A model generated the notes under the pieces. The model saw only the letters and a program-made list of their open reading frames with translations. It searched no databases and was not told where the DNA came from. Position numbers and translations under genes: made by a program. A stretch of 64,000 nucleotides of DNA. Origin: Pseudomonas fluorescens. Lineage in GTDB: Bacteria; Pseudomonadota; Gammaproteobacteria; Pseudomonadales; Pseudomonadaceae. Below, piece after piece: positions 33,654-41,604 of the stretch. Each line of letters starts with the position of its first letter. Within the stretch, counting starts at the first letter, position 1. Location: the NCBI RefSeq assembly GCF_902497855.1, contig NZ_CABVHU010000010.1, positions 1 to 64,000 of the forward strand, in the 5' to 3' direction.

Positions 33654-34157
33654 ATGATGAACGCCATGCAGATGCAAATGCCGATGAATGCCAACATGCC
33701 GATGATGCCGATGATGGGCATGCCGATGATGATGGCGACCATGACCTGCGACATGATGGACGACGGCATGATGTGCAAGATGATGCCGGCCGCTGGCATG
33801 GACATGGCCATGTTCAAGAACAGCGCTGAAATGATGCAGATGATGATGAACTGCGGCATGCAGATGATGATGCACTGCGGCAACATGAGCATGATGTGCA
33901 TGTCCCAGGCGAGCATGACCATGCCGATGGCGAACATGATGATGCCGATGATGGGCATGCCGATGCCGTCGATGAAGTGCGTGATGGAATGCACCCTGAT
34001 GGACGACTGCATGATGTGCAAAATCATGCCGATGGCCGGCATGAACATGGACATGATGAAAAACTGCTGCGCCCTGATGATGAAAATGATGAACGACTGC
34101 AGCATGCCGATGATGATGAGCTGCAACGGCATGCCGTTGATGTGCTGCACCTGCTGA
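33654..34157 (+). CDS. Extremely Met/Cys-rich protein of unknown function, two tandem repeats
   Basis: I do not recognise this 167-residue protein. By count it has 69 Met (41%) and 16 Cys (10%), so half of all residues contain sulfur. It has no signal peptide. Two tandem copies align at an offset of 79-82 residues: P-M-M-G-M-P at 19-24 and 98-103, then C32/C113, C41-K/C122-K, P45/P126, K55-N/K136-N, C67/C149, C75/C157 and C82/C164. Copy 2 has gained six Cys. Met occupies positions where Leu, Ile or Val would sit in a helical bundle. The ATG follows GGGAA, and a strong terminator hairpin lies 17 bp after the stop, which supports a real single-gene unit. Possible roles are sulfur store, oxidant sink or Cu(I) binder; none is shown. 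Confidence 0.8.
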   Translation: MMNAMQMQMPMNANMPMMPMMGMPMMMATMTCDMMDDGMMCKMMPAAGMDMAMFKNSAEMMQMMMNCGMQMMMHCGNMSMMCMSQASMTMPMANMMMPMMGMPMPSMKCVMECTLMDDCMMCKIMPMAGMNMDMMKNCCALMMKMMNDCSMPMMMSCNGMPLMCCTC

Positions 34158-34173
34158 TCAGGCCATTGAATGA

Positions 34174-34197
34174 CCCGGCTAATGCAGATTAGCCGGG
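34174..34197 (+). terminator. Strong hairpin, probable terminator of the Met/Cys-rich gene
   Basis: CCCGGCTAAT, loop GCAG, ATTAGCCGGG: a perfect 10-bp stem with a 4-nt loop, 17 bp after the stop codon, followed by CGTTTGC. The T tract is short, so termination may be partial. A REP pair follows. Confidence 0.75.
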
Positions 34198-34213
34198 CGT
34201 TTGCATTGGCTTT

Positions 34214-34282
34214 CTGTAGGAGCCAGGCTCGCCGGCGAAGGCGTCATTGGGGGCGCCTTCGCCGGCAAGCCTGGCTCCTGCG
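34214..34282. repeat. REP pair (inverted)
   Basis: CTGTAGGAGCCAGGCTCGCC and the inverted GGCAAGCCTGGCTCCTGC lie between the convergent Met/Cys-rich and XRE genes. The loop is short, about 20 bp. Confidence 0.88.
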
Positions 34283-34284
34283 GT

Positions 34285-34932
34285 TCAGTCCAGGCGTTCC
34301 GGGTAGGTCACCACCAGATACGCCACCGCCTCACTGTCGGCCGGGTTGCGGTAGCGGTGGGGTTGGTCTGCATAGAACAGGATCGAGTCCCCCGTGGACA
34401 GCAGATATCGCTCGTCGTTGACGCTGATTTCCAGCACGCCCTGGGCCACCACCAGGTTCTCCTGAACCCCCGGACCATGCCCCTCGGACTGGTCCTCCCC
34501 CAGGGGGCTCAGACGCAGCTCATAAAACTCCGACTGGCGCGCCACATCGAAAGGAAACAGGGCGCGGCTGACAAAAGCGCCATTGGCACTGACCAGGCGT
34601 TTGCTCTGGCTGGCCGACAACACCGCCACCCCTTCGAATGCCCGGTGCTCGAGAAACGCCGCCACCGATACCTTCAAGCCCTTGGCGATTTTGCACAGCA
34701 CCTTGATCGACGGCACGCTGCGCCCGGATTCGATCTGCGCCAGCATCGCCCGGCTCACGCCGCACTGGCGGGCGAGGGCGTCGAGGGACAGATGCCGTTT
34801 GCCCCGCAGGCGTTGCAGGTTTTGCGCGACCCGCTCGCAGATCGGGTCTTCTTCCAGTGGCTCCAGGTTATTCAAATCCATTACCGGCTCATCGGCGCTC
34901 GCCAGAAAGCGCGAGGGTTGCTGCACGTTCAC
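34285..34932 (-). CDS. XRE-family regulator with C-terminal cupin domain
   Basis: This is a 215-residue regulator. The helix-turn-helix spans about residues 36-90 (L-S-L-D-A-L-A-R-Q-C-G-V-S-R-A-M-L-A-Q-I). The cupin domain spans about 140-210 (Q-E-N-L-V-V-A-Q-G-V-L-E-I, then L-L-S-T-G-D-S-I-L-F-Y-A). Such XRE-cupin proteins sense small ligands and often control amine, amino acid or sulfur metabolism. The GTG at 34932 is proposed because GTGA overlaps the stop of the preceding 52-aa gene; the ATG at 34881 is the alternative. It is divergent from the betaine-type transporter operon, its likely target. Confidence 0.85.
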   Translation of the reverse strand: MNVQQPSRFLASADEPVMDLNNLEPLEEDPICERVAQNLQRLRGKRHLSLDALARQCGVSRAMLAQIESGRSVPSIKVLCKIAKGLKVSVAAFLEHRAFEGVAVLSASQSKRLVSANGAFVSRALFPFDVARQSEFYELRLSPLGEDQSEGHGPGVQENLVVAQGVLEISVNDERYLLSTGDSILFYADQPHRYRNPADSEAVAYLVVTYPERLD

Positions 34933-35087
34933 GCGTGACGCGTCTCGGTCGCTTTGCTCGCTTGCACCCATTGAAAGGCCAGGCCTGCGTTGCGTGCATA
35001 CATTTCCCACATGGCCCGTGCCCGTTGCTGAGCTTGTTTGCGTTTGCGGTAGCTGGCGAAGTCGCTGAGGTTGTCAGTCGGATTCAT
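34929..35087 (-). CDS. Small conserved-looking basic protein, 52 aa
   Basis: This is a 52-residue protein starting M-N-P-T-D-N-L-S-D-F, rich in Arg, Lys and Gln in the middle (Y-R-K-R-K-Q-A-Q-Q-R-A-R-A-M-W), then an amphipathic helix (W-E-M-Y-A-R-N-A-G-L-A). It has no signal or membrane segment. It lies directly upstream of the XRE-cupin gene and shares GTGA with its probable start, so the two are likely translationally coupled. Codon use matches that of its neighbours. The function is unknown; a small partner of the regulator is one possibility. Confidence 0.65.
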   Translation of the reverse strand: MNPTDNLSDFASYRKRKQAQQRARAMWEMYARNAGLAFQWVQASKATETRHA

Positions 35088-35232
35088 GGGGCACTTCACT
35101 GTGTAATGAATGACGGGATGGGCTGAGAGTACTCGGATATTTTTATAACGATAAATACTGATTTTGTATTTATTAATTCTTTCTAGTTCTTATGAGCATG
35201 AGAAAGAAGACGCCCGAAACGCAGGTATCGGA

Positions 35233-35264
35233 TCACCTAAGCTAATTCCAAAAAAGTATTTACA
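35233..35264 (+). promoter_or_regulatory. Possible regulator box and -35 before the betaine-type operon
   Basis: CCTAAGCTAATTCC (35236-35249) is the reverse complement of the sulfur box core (ATTAGCTTAG), and TTTACA follows at 35259-35264. No good -10 is seen at 17 bp, so only the box similarity is claimed. The rest of 35088-35431 is AT-rich promoter DNA without other features. Confidence 0.35.
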
Positions 35265-35431
35265 GATGGTTTTTAAGATCGATTAGCTTTATGCCTCTGC
35301 AGTGTTGCGCCCTTGGCGTAACGCCTGTTTTGCGCCAGGCATCCGGTGTTGCCGTCATTGCCTGACGCCCATTCGATTCTCTGGCCTTGGGTGCGAGCGA
35401 CGTGCCCGAGAGCTGTTTGCCGGGAGCTTGC

Positions 35432-37531
35432 GTGACAATCATTCAAACCTCTTTGACCACGCCATGGATCGAGTCTGCTCAGCGGCTGGCGCCACCGGGG
35501 GGCGGCGCACTGAACGAGGGCGATGTCGTGCTCGAGTTGCGTGAGGTCACCAAGACGTACCGGCGTAAAAAAGGCTCGCCCGCGTCGCCGGCAGTGAGCA
35601 ATGTCAGCCTGAAGGTGCGTCGGGGCGAGGTCCTGTGCCTGATGGGTACTTCCGGAAGCGGCAAGTCAACGTTGTTGCGCCATATCAACCGTCTGATCGA
35701 GCCCACCAGTGGTGAGGTCCTGATCGAAGGCCACGGGATCGGCGGGTTGAACCGCAAAGCGTTGCGTGACTTGAGGTCCCGGCGCATCGGCATGGTGTTT
35801 CAGCATTTCGGCTTGCTGCCCCATCGAACGGTGCTGGACAACGTTGCGCTGCCACTGGAGTTGCGCGGCGAACCGGAATCGACTCGGCATGCGGCGGCAG
35901 CCGTGCAGTTGCAGGCGGTAGGGTTGGGGGGCTGGGGCGAACATTATCCCCATGAGCTGTCCGGTGGCATGCGTCAGCGTGTCGGCCTGGCGCGGGCCCT
36001 GGTCACCGAGCCGGACATCCTGCTGATGGATGAGCCTTTCAGTGCCCTGGACCCGACGATCCGGCGCGATCTGCAGAGTCATTTCCTGGCCCTGGCCCGC
36101 GCACGCGGTATCACCACCCTGCTGGTCACGCACGACCCGGCTGAAGCCCTGCGCCTGGCCGATCGCATTGCCGTAATGCGCCAGGGGCGGCTGGTGCAGT
36201 TGGGCACCCCGGAGCAGTTGCTCGAGCATCCTGCCGATACCGAGGTGGCGGATTTTTTCCGTGACTGCGGCGTAACGCCCTCTGCACCACGCAGCGCAGG
36301 CGAGGTCCGCCTCCAGGCATCACACAGCGAACCGCGCGAGCTGCCGCACACGCCAGGCTTGCCCTGGTGGCAAGCGCTGTTGTTGGGGCCAGCGGCGCTG
36401 GCGGCCCGGGGCAAGGGTGGAGTGTTCTGGATCACCTTCGCCAGTGAGCTCGCCGCCCTGGCAGTTTTCAGCCAGGGCATTGTCGACTCGTCGTGGCGGG
36501 TGGTGCTGGCGGCACTGGTCGTGTTCGCGGCCAGCCGCTTCGCTGTGCTCTCGCTGAGCAGCCAGCCCGTGCGGCGCGACATTTCGGGATGGGCGCTGCC
36601 TTTGGGTGTACTGCTGATCAGCCAGGCCCTGGTGGTCTGGCGAGTCATTACACCGGACACCACGAACGCGTTGCTGCAGTTCCCGGCCAACCGCCAGGCG
36701 CTGCTCCTGGCGGCAGAGAGCATCGACCAGTTCATCGGCTGGTCGCAAGTGACGTTCGAGGGCGCATTTGTCGGGGTGATTGTTGCCGTACGCACCGTCA
36801 TCGAAGGCATCGAAAACCTGCTGGGCTGGTTGCCGTGGCCGGTTTCGGCGCTGGCGCTGGTATTACTGTCCTGGCGTTCGGCAGGCCTGGCGCTGGCCCT
36901 GACCAGCAGCGCGGCTCTTCTGTACATCGGCCTGTTCGGTTTCTGGGAGCGCACCATCGCCACCCTGGCCCTGGTCGGCTCTTCGGTGCTGATCGCCCTG
37001 GCCATCGGCGTGCCGACGGGTATTTTGCTGGCGAGGCGACCACTGATACGGCGTTTGATCACGCCTTTGCTGGATGTCATGCAGACCCTTCCCACCTTCG
37101 TGTACCTGATTCCTGCCGTGGCGTTCTTCTCCGTCGGCAAGACGCCTGCCGTGATCGCGACGGTGATTTTCGCCCTCGCACCGATGATCCGCCTGACGTC
37201 CCTGGGCATCCAGGAAGTGCCCAAGGACGCCATCGAGGCGGCGGTCGCGCACGGTGCCAGCCCCTGGCAGACCCTGATCAAGGTGCAGTTGCCGCTGGCT
37301 CGCCGCTCACTGTTGCTGGGGATCAACCAGACGATCGTCATGAGCCTGTCGATGGTGGTCGTGGCCGCGCTGATCGGTGCCGGCGGCCTGGGGTATGACG
37401 TCATGACAGCGCTGCGCAACATCAAGGGCGGCGAGGGCATGCTGGCCGGCGCGGCGATCGTGCTGTGCGCGCTGATTCCGGATCGAATCATTCAATCGAG
37501 CTTGCGCAAGCAAGATCACCTGCCTAACTAA
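35432..37531 (+). CDS. Fused ABC ATPase-permease, glycine betaine/choline (ProV-ProW) type
   Basis: This is a 699-residue single chain. Residues 30-290 form an ATPase: Walker A G72-T-S-G-S-G-K-S, signature L-S-G-G-M-R-Q-R near 176, Walker B L-L-M-D-E-P-F-S-A-L-D. The Q-loop Q-H-F-G-L-L-P-H is typical of ProV-type proteins. Residues 330-695 form a membrane part with about eight hydrophobic segments and the ProW-type loop (A-V-A-H-G-A-S-P-W-Q, then V-Q-L-P-L-A). The start is the GTG at 35432, preceded by GGGAG. ProV and ProW are normally separate polypeptides. The binding protein follows 15 bp later. The substrate is a quaternary amine or sulfonium compound. Confidence 0.9.
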   Translation: MTIIQTSLTTPWIESAQRLAPPGGGALNEGDVVLELREVTKTYRRKKGSPASPAVSNVSLKVRRGEVLCLMGTSGSGKSTLLRHINRLIEPTSGEVLIEGHGIGGLNRKALRDLRSRRIGMVFQHFGLLPHRTVLDNVALPLELRGEPESTRHAAAAVQLQAVGLGGWGEHYPHELSGGMRQRVGLARALVTEPDILLMDEPFSALDPTIRRDLQSHFLALARARGITTLLVTHDPAEALRLADRIAVMRQGRLVQLGTPEQLLEHPADTEVADFFRDCGVTPSAPRSAGEVRLQASHSEPRELPHTPGLPWWQALLLGPAALAARGKGGVFWITFASELAALAVFSQGIVDSSWRVVLAALVVFAASRFAVLSLSSQPVRRDISGWALPLGVLLISQALVVWRVITPDTTNALLQFPANRQALLLAAESIDQFIGWSQVTFEGAFVGVIVAVRTVIEGIENLLGWLPWPVSALALVLLSWRSAGLALALTSSAALLYIGLFGFWERTIATLALVGSSVLIALAIGVPTGILLARRPLIRRLITPLLDVMQTLPTFVYLIPAVAFFSVGKTPAVIATVIFALAPMIRLTSLGIQEVPKDAIEAAVAHGASPWQTLIKVQLPLARRSLLLGINQTIVMSLSMVVVAALIGAGGLGYDVMTALRNIKGGEGMLAGAAIVLCALIPDRIIQSSLRKQDHLPN

Positions 37532-37546
37532 ACAGAGACAATTATC

Positions 37547-38596
37547 GTGAAAACCCACTTGTCGCGCACCCTGGGCGCAGCCGCGCTGCTGGCCTCCCTG
37601 ACGCTTCCCGCAACGGTAATGGCCAAGGACAAAATCGTCATTGGCGAGCAGAACTGGACGGGGGCTATCGCCATCCAGCACATCCTCGGCGAAGTGATCA
37701 AAACCCGTCTGGATGGCGATGTGTCGTATCTGGCGGGGGATGTCCCGGTGCTGTTCAGTGCCGCGGCGAAAGGCGATGGTTCGGTTGATGTGCTGACCGA
37801 CATCTGGCTGCCGAATCAGTCGGCTGCCTGGGCCAAGTACGTCACCGGCGGCACCCGGTCGTTGGTCCCGAATATTCACGCCTATGCGGGCGAGCAAGGG
37901 TTTTATATCCCGGGGTATTTGCAGGACAAATACGGCGTCAAATCCATCTACGACCTGAAAAAGCCGGAAGTGGCCAAGCTCTTTGAACCGCTGGGGGGTG
38001 GCAAGGCGCATCTGCTGGTCGGGCCGGCAGGCTGGGAGTCGACCTACATTGGCCAGATCAAGGCCAAGGATTACGGATTCGCCGATAAATTTGAGGCGGT
38101 TTCGACCGAGGCCGCCGTCACTTACGCCAAACTGGCCGCGGCTTACAAGGCGCAGCGCGGTGTGGTGTTCTATGCCTATACGCCGGACTGGATTTTTTCG
38201 GCCTTTGACCTGCGTCGACTGGAAGAGCCCGCGTTCGACGGTTATGCCCAAGACAACAAAAAAGATGACCCGCTGTACAAGGCCGATGGCTGCTGGAAGT
38301 TCATCAGCCCGACGGTCGACCCGGACTGGTTGAACAAGAGCCGGATTACCTGCGCCTTCCCGGACGCCAAAGTCCATGTCCTGGCCTCGGCTGCCTTGCA
38401 GAAACGTGCGCCGAAAATTGCCGGGTTCTTGCGCAATGTCGCGATCGAGCCGGCGCAGCTCAATGAGCTGATCCTGAAAATCGAAAAGGAAAAACTGCCG
38501 GCTGACGTGGCCGCCAAGGCGTGGGTCCAGGCGAACAGCGCCACCGTCGATCAATGGCTCGCGGCGTCGGCACCGACAGTGAGTTCCAGCCAATGA
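37547..38596 (+). CDS. Glycine betaine/choline-type ABC substrate-binding protein
   Basis: This is a 349-residue binding protein of the ProX/OpuAC type, with GTG start at 37547 and a Sec signal ending near T-V-M-A-K-D. The mature part begins I-V-I-G-E-Q-N-W-T-G-A and contains D-V-L-T-D-I-W-L-P-N-Q and A-Y-T-P-D-W-I-F. Tryptophans and tyrosines at such positions form the aromatic cage for trimethylammonium or dimethylsulfonium groups in this family. It is the receptor for the upstream fused transporter. The adjoining homocysteine methyltransferase suggests a methyl donor such as betaine, dimethylsulfoniopropionate or S-methylmethionine. Confidence 0.9.
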   Translation: MKTHLSRTLGAAALLASLTLPATVMAKDKIVIGEQNWTGAIAIQHILGEVIKTRLDGDVSYLAGDVPVLFSAAAKGDGSVDVLTDIWLPNQSAAWAKYVTGGTRSLVPNIHAYAGEQGFYIPGYLQDKYGVKSIYDLKKPEVAKLFEPLGGGKAHLLVGPAGWESTYIGQIKAKDYGFADKFEAVSTEAAVTYAKLAAAYKAQRGVVFYAYTPDWIFSAFDLRRLEEPAFDGYAQDNKKDDPLYKADGCWKFISPTVDPDWLNKSRITCAFPDAKVHVLASAALQKRAPKIAGFLRNVAIEPAQLNELILKIEKEKLPADVAAKAWVQANSATVDQWLAASAPTVSSSQ

Positions 38597-39513
38597 GCCA
38601 GGCTTCCTTGCGTTTGCTCGATGGCGGCATGGGGCGCGAGCTGCAGCGTATCGGTGCGCCTTTTCGCCAACCGGAATGGTCCGCGCTGGCGCTGATCGAA
38701 GCGCCGCAGTTCGTGCTGCAGGCGCATCGGGCGTTCATCGATGCCGGTGCCCGGATCATCACCACCAACAGCTACGCGGTGGTGCCCTTTCATATCGGTG
38801 ACGAGCGATTTGCCGAGCAGGGGCGCTCGCTGGCCGAACGGGCGGGGCACCTGGCTCGTCAGGCTGCGAGCGATAGCGTCGAACCGGTCACGGTGGCCGG
38901 TTCGTTGCCGCCAGCGCTCGGGTCCTATCGTCCGGACCTGTTCGATCATCAGCGCTCTGTCGACATCCATCGCGTGCTTATCGCTGGCCTGCAGGAGCAT
39001 GTGGACCTTTGGTTGGCGGAAACCCAGAGTTCCACTGATGAAGTCCGGGCAGTGGTCGAAGCATTGGGGCAGGATTCCAAGCCGTTGTGGGTGTCCTTTA
39101 CCCTGCTTGATGACCTCGGCGAGCCACCGCGACTGCGTTCATCCGAGCCGGTGGCCGACGCGGTTCGCGTGGCGGTCGAGCTGGGGGCGAGCGCGGTGCT
39201 GTTCAATTGCAGCCAACCGGAAGTGATGGCGGCGGCGCTGGCCGAGGCCCGAAGTGTCATCCAGAGCCTTGCTCAAACCATTGAGCTGGGGGTGTACGCC
39301 AACGCGTTTCCCCCGGTCAGTACCGAAGCCAAGGCAAATAGCACGCTGTTGCAGATTCGTCGCGATCTGGGCCCCGAGGCGTATTTGCACTGGTCTCGCT
39401 CCTGGGTCGCGGCAGGTGCAAGTATTGTTGGCGGATGCTGCGGTATCGGGCCAGAACACATCGCGCAATTACGCCGGCATCTATTGCCGCACAGAGAGGT
39501 TGCTGGAATATGA
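38593..39513 (+). CDS. Homocysteine S-methyltransferase family protein
   Basis: This is a 306-residue enzyme of the homocysteine S-methyltransferase family (MmuM/BHMT). The zinc ligands are visible as Cys206 (F-N-C-S-Q-P) and Cys282-Cys283 (G-G-C-C-G-I-G). D-G-G-M-G-R-E-L at residues 10-17 is the usual N-terminal motif. It moves a methyl group from betaine, S-methylmethionine or a similar donor to homocysteine, forming methionine. The start at 38593 overlaps the upstream stop (ATGA), so the donor is probably what the preceding transporter imports. Confidence 0.92.
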   Translation: MSQASLRLLDGGMGRELQRIGAPFRQPEWSALALIEAPQFVLQAHRAFIDAGARIITTNSYAVVPFHIGDERFAEQGRSLAERAGHLARQAASDSVEPVTVAGSLPPALGSYRPDLFDHQRSVDIHRVLIAGLQEHVDLWLAETQSSTDEVRAVVEALGQDSKPLWVSFTLLDDLGEPPRLRSSEPVADAVRVAVELGASAVLFNCSQPEVMAAALAEARSVIQSLAQTIELGVYANAFPPVSTEAKANSTLLQIRRDLGPEAYLHWSRSWVAAGASIVGGCCGIGPEHIAQLRRHLLPHREVAGI

Positions 39514-39635
39514 GTGATCTTCAACAACACAAACCGGTTGCCACGGTGATCGTGCCGCTGGGGGCGTTTCAACTGGCGGAAGAAGGACAGCAGCGATACC
39601 TGGAAAAGCACGGGGCAAGCAGCTGCTCACTCTGA
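39510..39635 (+). CDS. Small protein of unknown function, 41 aa
   Basis: This is a 41-codon reading frame whose ATG overlaps the methyltransferase stop (ATGA), the same arrangement as the upstream pair. It encodes a soluble peptide with P-V-A-T-V-I-V-P-L-G-A-F near residues 9-20, a helix rich in Glu and Gln, and a C-terminal C-S-L. It ends 1 bp before the convergent LysR gene. It may be a genuine small subunit or a remnant of a longer gene. Its function is unknown. Confidence 0.45.
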   Translation: MSDLQQHKPVATVIVPLGAFQLAEEGQQRYLEKHGASSCSL

Positions 39636-39636
39636 C

Positions 39637-40497
39637 TCAGTGCCCGCGACTGCTCTTGATCAACTCATAAGCCCGACGCACCAGCGGATTGACGGTATTG
39701 GGCCTGATCCACAGGTGATAGGTCACGTCCGGCAGTCGCGGCAAGCCATCGTTTTCGCCGAGCACGCGCATGTCCGGGCCGAGCATCTCCATGCTTCGCG
39801 GGGTAACGCCGAGGCCTGCACGGGTGGCTGCCTTGATGCCGATCAGGTTCGACGCCAGGTACGCCTGGCGCCAGGGAATGTTGGCGCGCTCCAGGGCCTC
39901 GAGGGCATAGCGGCGATAGATGCTGGGCTCATCCACCAGGATCAGCGGCAAGGGTTCGCCGGGGTTGTGAATGTACTGCGCCGAGCAGATCCACCACACC
40001 GGTGAGGTGCGCAAGGCAAAGCCTTCCAGGCTGGGGTCTTCGCGGGTGGAGATCACCATGTCGACCTTGCCCCGGTGCAGGTCGTCCATCAGGAACGGGC
40101 TGCGGCCGACATCGATCTCCAGGCGCAGGCGCGGTGCCGAGCGGGCGATGTGGCTGAGGATCGGCGGCAGGATGGTGTCGGCGATGTCATGGGGCGAGCC
40201 GATGCGCAGCACGCCGCTCAAGCTGCTTTCACGCAATGAGTTCAGGGCGTCGTCGTTGAGCGAGAGCATTTGCCGCGCATGACGCAGCAACTGCAGGCCC
40301 GCTTCGGTGAGTTGTTTGTGCCGCCCGCGTTTTTCGAACAGGCTGACCCCGACCAGTTGTTCCAGGCGTTGCATGTGTTGGGTGACCGACGATTGCGTGC
40401 GGGCCAGTTGCGCGCCGGCTTCGGCAAAACTGTGGTGATCCACCACGGCGATGAAGGTGCGCAGTAATTCGAGGTCGAGGGTAGGTGAGGTCGACAT
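39637..40497 (-). CDS. LysR-family transcriptional regulator
   Basis: This is a 286-residue LysR protein. The helix-turn-helix lies at about residues 18-42 (F-A-E-A-G-A-Q-L-A-R-T-Q-S-S-V-T-Q-H), then a linker helix, then the effector domain from about 92 (L-R-I-G-S-P-H-D-I-A-D). It is divergent from the amino-acid ABC / thiol dioxygenase / C-S lyase operon and probably controls it. It belongs to a different subgroup from the LysR at 26879; it resembles regulators of amino-acid or antibiotic-related operons only in a general way. Confidence 0.92.
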   Translation of the reverse strand: MSTSPTLDLELLRTFIAVVDHHSFAEAGAQLARTQSSVTQHMQRLEQLVGVSLFEKRGRHKQLTEAGLQLLRHARQMLSLNDDALNSLRESSLSGVLRIGSPHDIADTILPPILSHIARSAPRLRLEIDVGRSPFLMDDLHRGKVDMVISTREDPSLEGFALRTSPVWWICSAQYIHNPGEPLPLILVDEPSIYRRYALEALERANIPWRQAYLASNLIGIKAATRAGLGVTPRSMEMLGPDMRVLGENDGLPRLPDVTYHLWIRPNTVNPLVRRAYELIKSSRGH

Positions 40498-40646
40498 TGG
40501 CCATTCCCATCGTTGTTTTTACATCAAGACTGCAAACATAAATATCACAGTTCTTTATGTATTTTTCGAGGGGTTTTCTCGGCTCCCACGTAATACCACA
40601 TAAATACGGGGTATTAGGAGCGCGCCTGTCAATTTTGACACTGCAA

Positions 40647-40701
40647 GTTATAACGATATTAGATATTTGAATTTCCGTTACTTCGGCGCTGTACCTAGGA
40701 T
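40647..40701 (+). promoter_or_regulatory. Predicted sulfur-type promoter of the amino-acid ABC operon
   Basis: GTTATAACGATATTAG (40647-40662) is the box in inverted orientation (11 of 16 identical to the box at 20570). It is followed by 10 bp, TTCCGT (40673-40678), 17 bp and TAGGAT (40696-40701). A TTGACA at 40635-40640 with TATTAG at 40657-40662 is an alternative promoter. Confidence 0.45.
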
Positions 40702-40750
40702 GCCCACCCATCAGGTCGGGGTACGCCGACCATTCCATGAGGGGAAAAAC

Positions 40751-41593
40751 ATGTTGCTCGAGCGCTCGCCTGTTAAAAGATTGTTGCCTGTGATGCTGGG
40801 CGCCTTGATCTCGATGGTCGGCATGACCAGCGCCCAGGCCGATGCCACCCTGGACAAGATCCAGCAGCGCCATGTGCTGGTGGTGGGTGTGTTGCTGTCC
40901 GGCGGCCCGTTCGGCGGGATCGACCCGACCACCCAAAAACCCCGGGGCCTGAACGTCGACCTCGCCCAGGAGCTGGGACGGCAACTGGGTGCCGAGGTGC
41001 AACTGGTGCCGGTCTTGCCTGCCAACCGCGTGCAATTCCTGCAGCAGGGCAAAGTCGATTTGCTGATCGCCAACATGGAATGGACCGCCGAACGCGGCGA
41101 GATCCTCGGCTTTGTGCCGACGCCGTTCTACCGTGTCGGCGGTACCGCTGCAGTGTTGAAAGACAGCAAGATCAGCCGTTGGGAAGACTTGAAAGATCAA
41201 CCGGTCTGCACCTCCCAGGGCAGCAGCTACGTCAAGCCGCTCACTGAGCTGGGCGTCGAGATCAAGGCCTTTAAGAGCTCGTCGGAATCCTTGCTGGCGT
41301 TGCGTGGCAACAACTGCGTCGCGGCGGTGCACGACGCCACGCTGATCAACCCGTTGCTCGCCGACACCGCCGAATGGCAGGGTTATCGCGCGCTCAGCCC
41401 GGAACTCAACCCGGCCCCGTCGGTGATCTGGACCCGCCGTGGCGAAGGCGATACCCAGGCCAGGCTCGATTCCATCGTCAAGGAGCTGCATCGCAGCGGC
41501 TGGCTGATCGACGCCCAGACCCGCAACCGCATCACCCCCGCGTCACCGGCCTTGGTGGAGTTGCAGAAACAGTTCCAGGCCAATGGCGCCTGA
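40751..41593 (+). CDS. Amino-acid-type ABC substrate-binding protein (family 3)
   Basis: This is a 280-residue binding protein. The ATG at 40751 follows GGGGAAAA and opens a Sec signal ending near A-Q-A-D. The family pattern is present: V-L-V-V-G-V-L-L-S-G-G-P-F-G-G-I-D-P-T-T near residue 45, N-V-D-L-A-Q-E-L, and T-S-Q-G-S-S-Y-V in the second lobe. It has one lobe Cys pair (V-C-T-S-Q and N-N-C-V-A). The operon continues with two permeases, an ATPase, a thiol dioxygenase and a C-S lyase fusion, so the ligand is probably a sulfur-containing amino acid or peptide (inference). Confidence 0.9.
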   Translation: MLLERSPVKRLLPVMLGALISMVGMTSAQADATLDKIQQRHVLVVGVLLSGGPFGGIDPTTQKPRGLNVDLAQELGRQLGAEVQLVPVLPANRVQFLQQGKVDLLIANMEWTAERGEILGFVPTPFYRVGGTAAVLKDSKISRWEDLKDQPVCTSQGSSYVKPLTELGVEIKAFKSSSESLLALRGNNCVAAVHDATLINPLLADTAEWQGYRALSPELNPAPSVIWTRRGEGDTQARLDSIVKELHRSGWLIDAQTRNRITPASPALVELQKQFQANGA

Positions 41594-41604
41594 CGGAGCG
41601 AGCC

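Noticed and set aside
33614..34150. A 178-aa minus-strand frame (rich in Ile and Met) opposite the Met/Cys-rich gene
   Set aside because: It is the mirror of ATG-rich DNA (CAT codons). Ribosome-binding site, terminator and repeated Cys pattern all support the plus strand.
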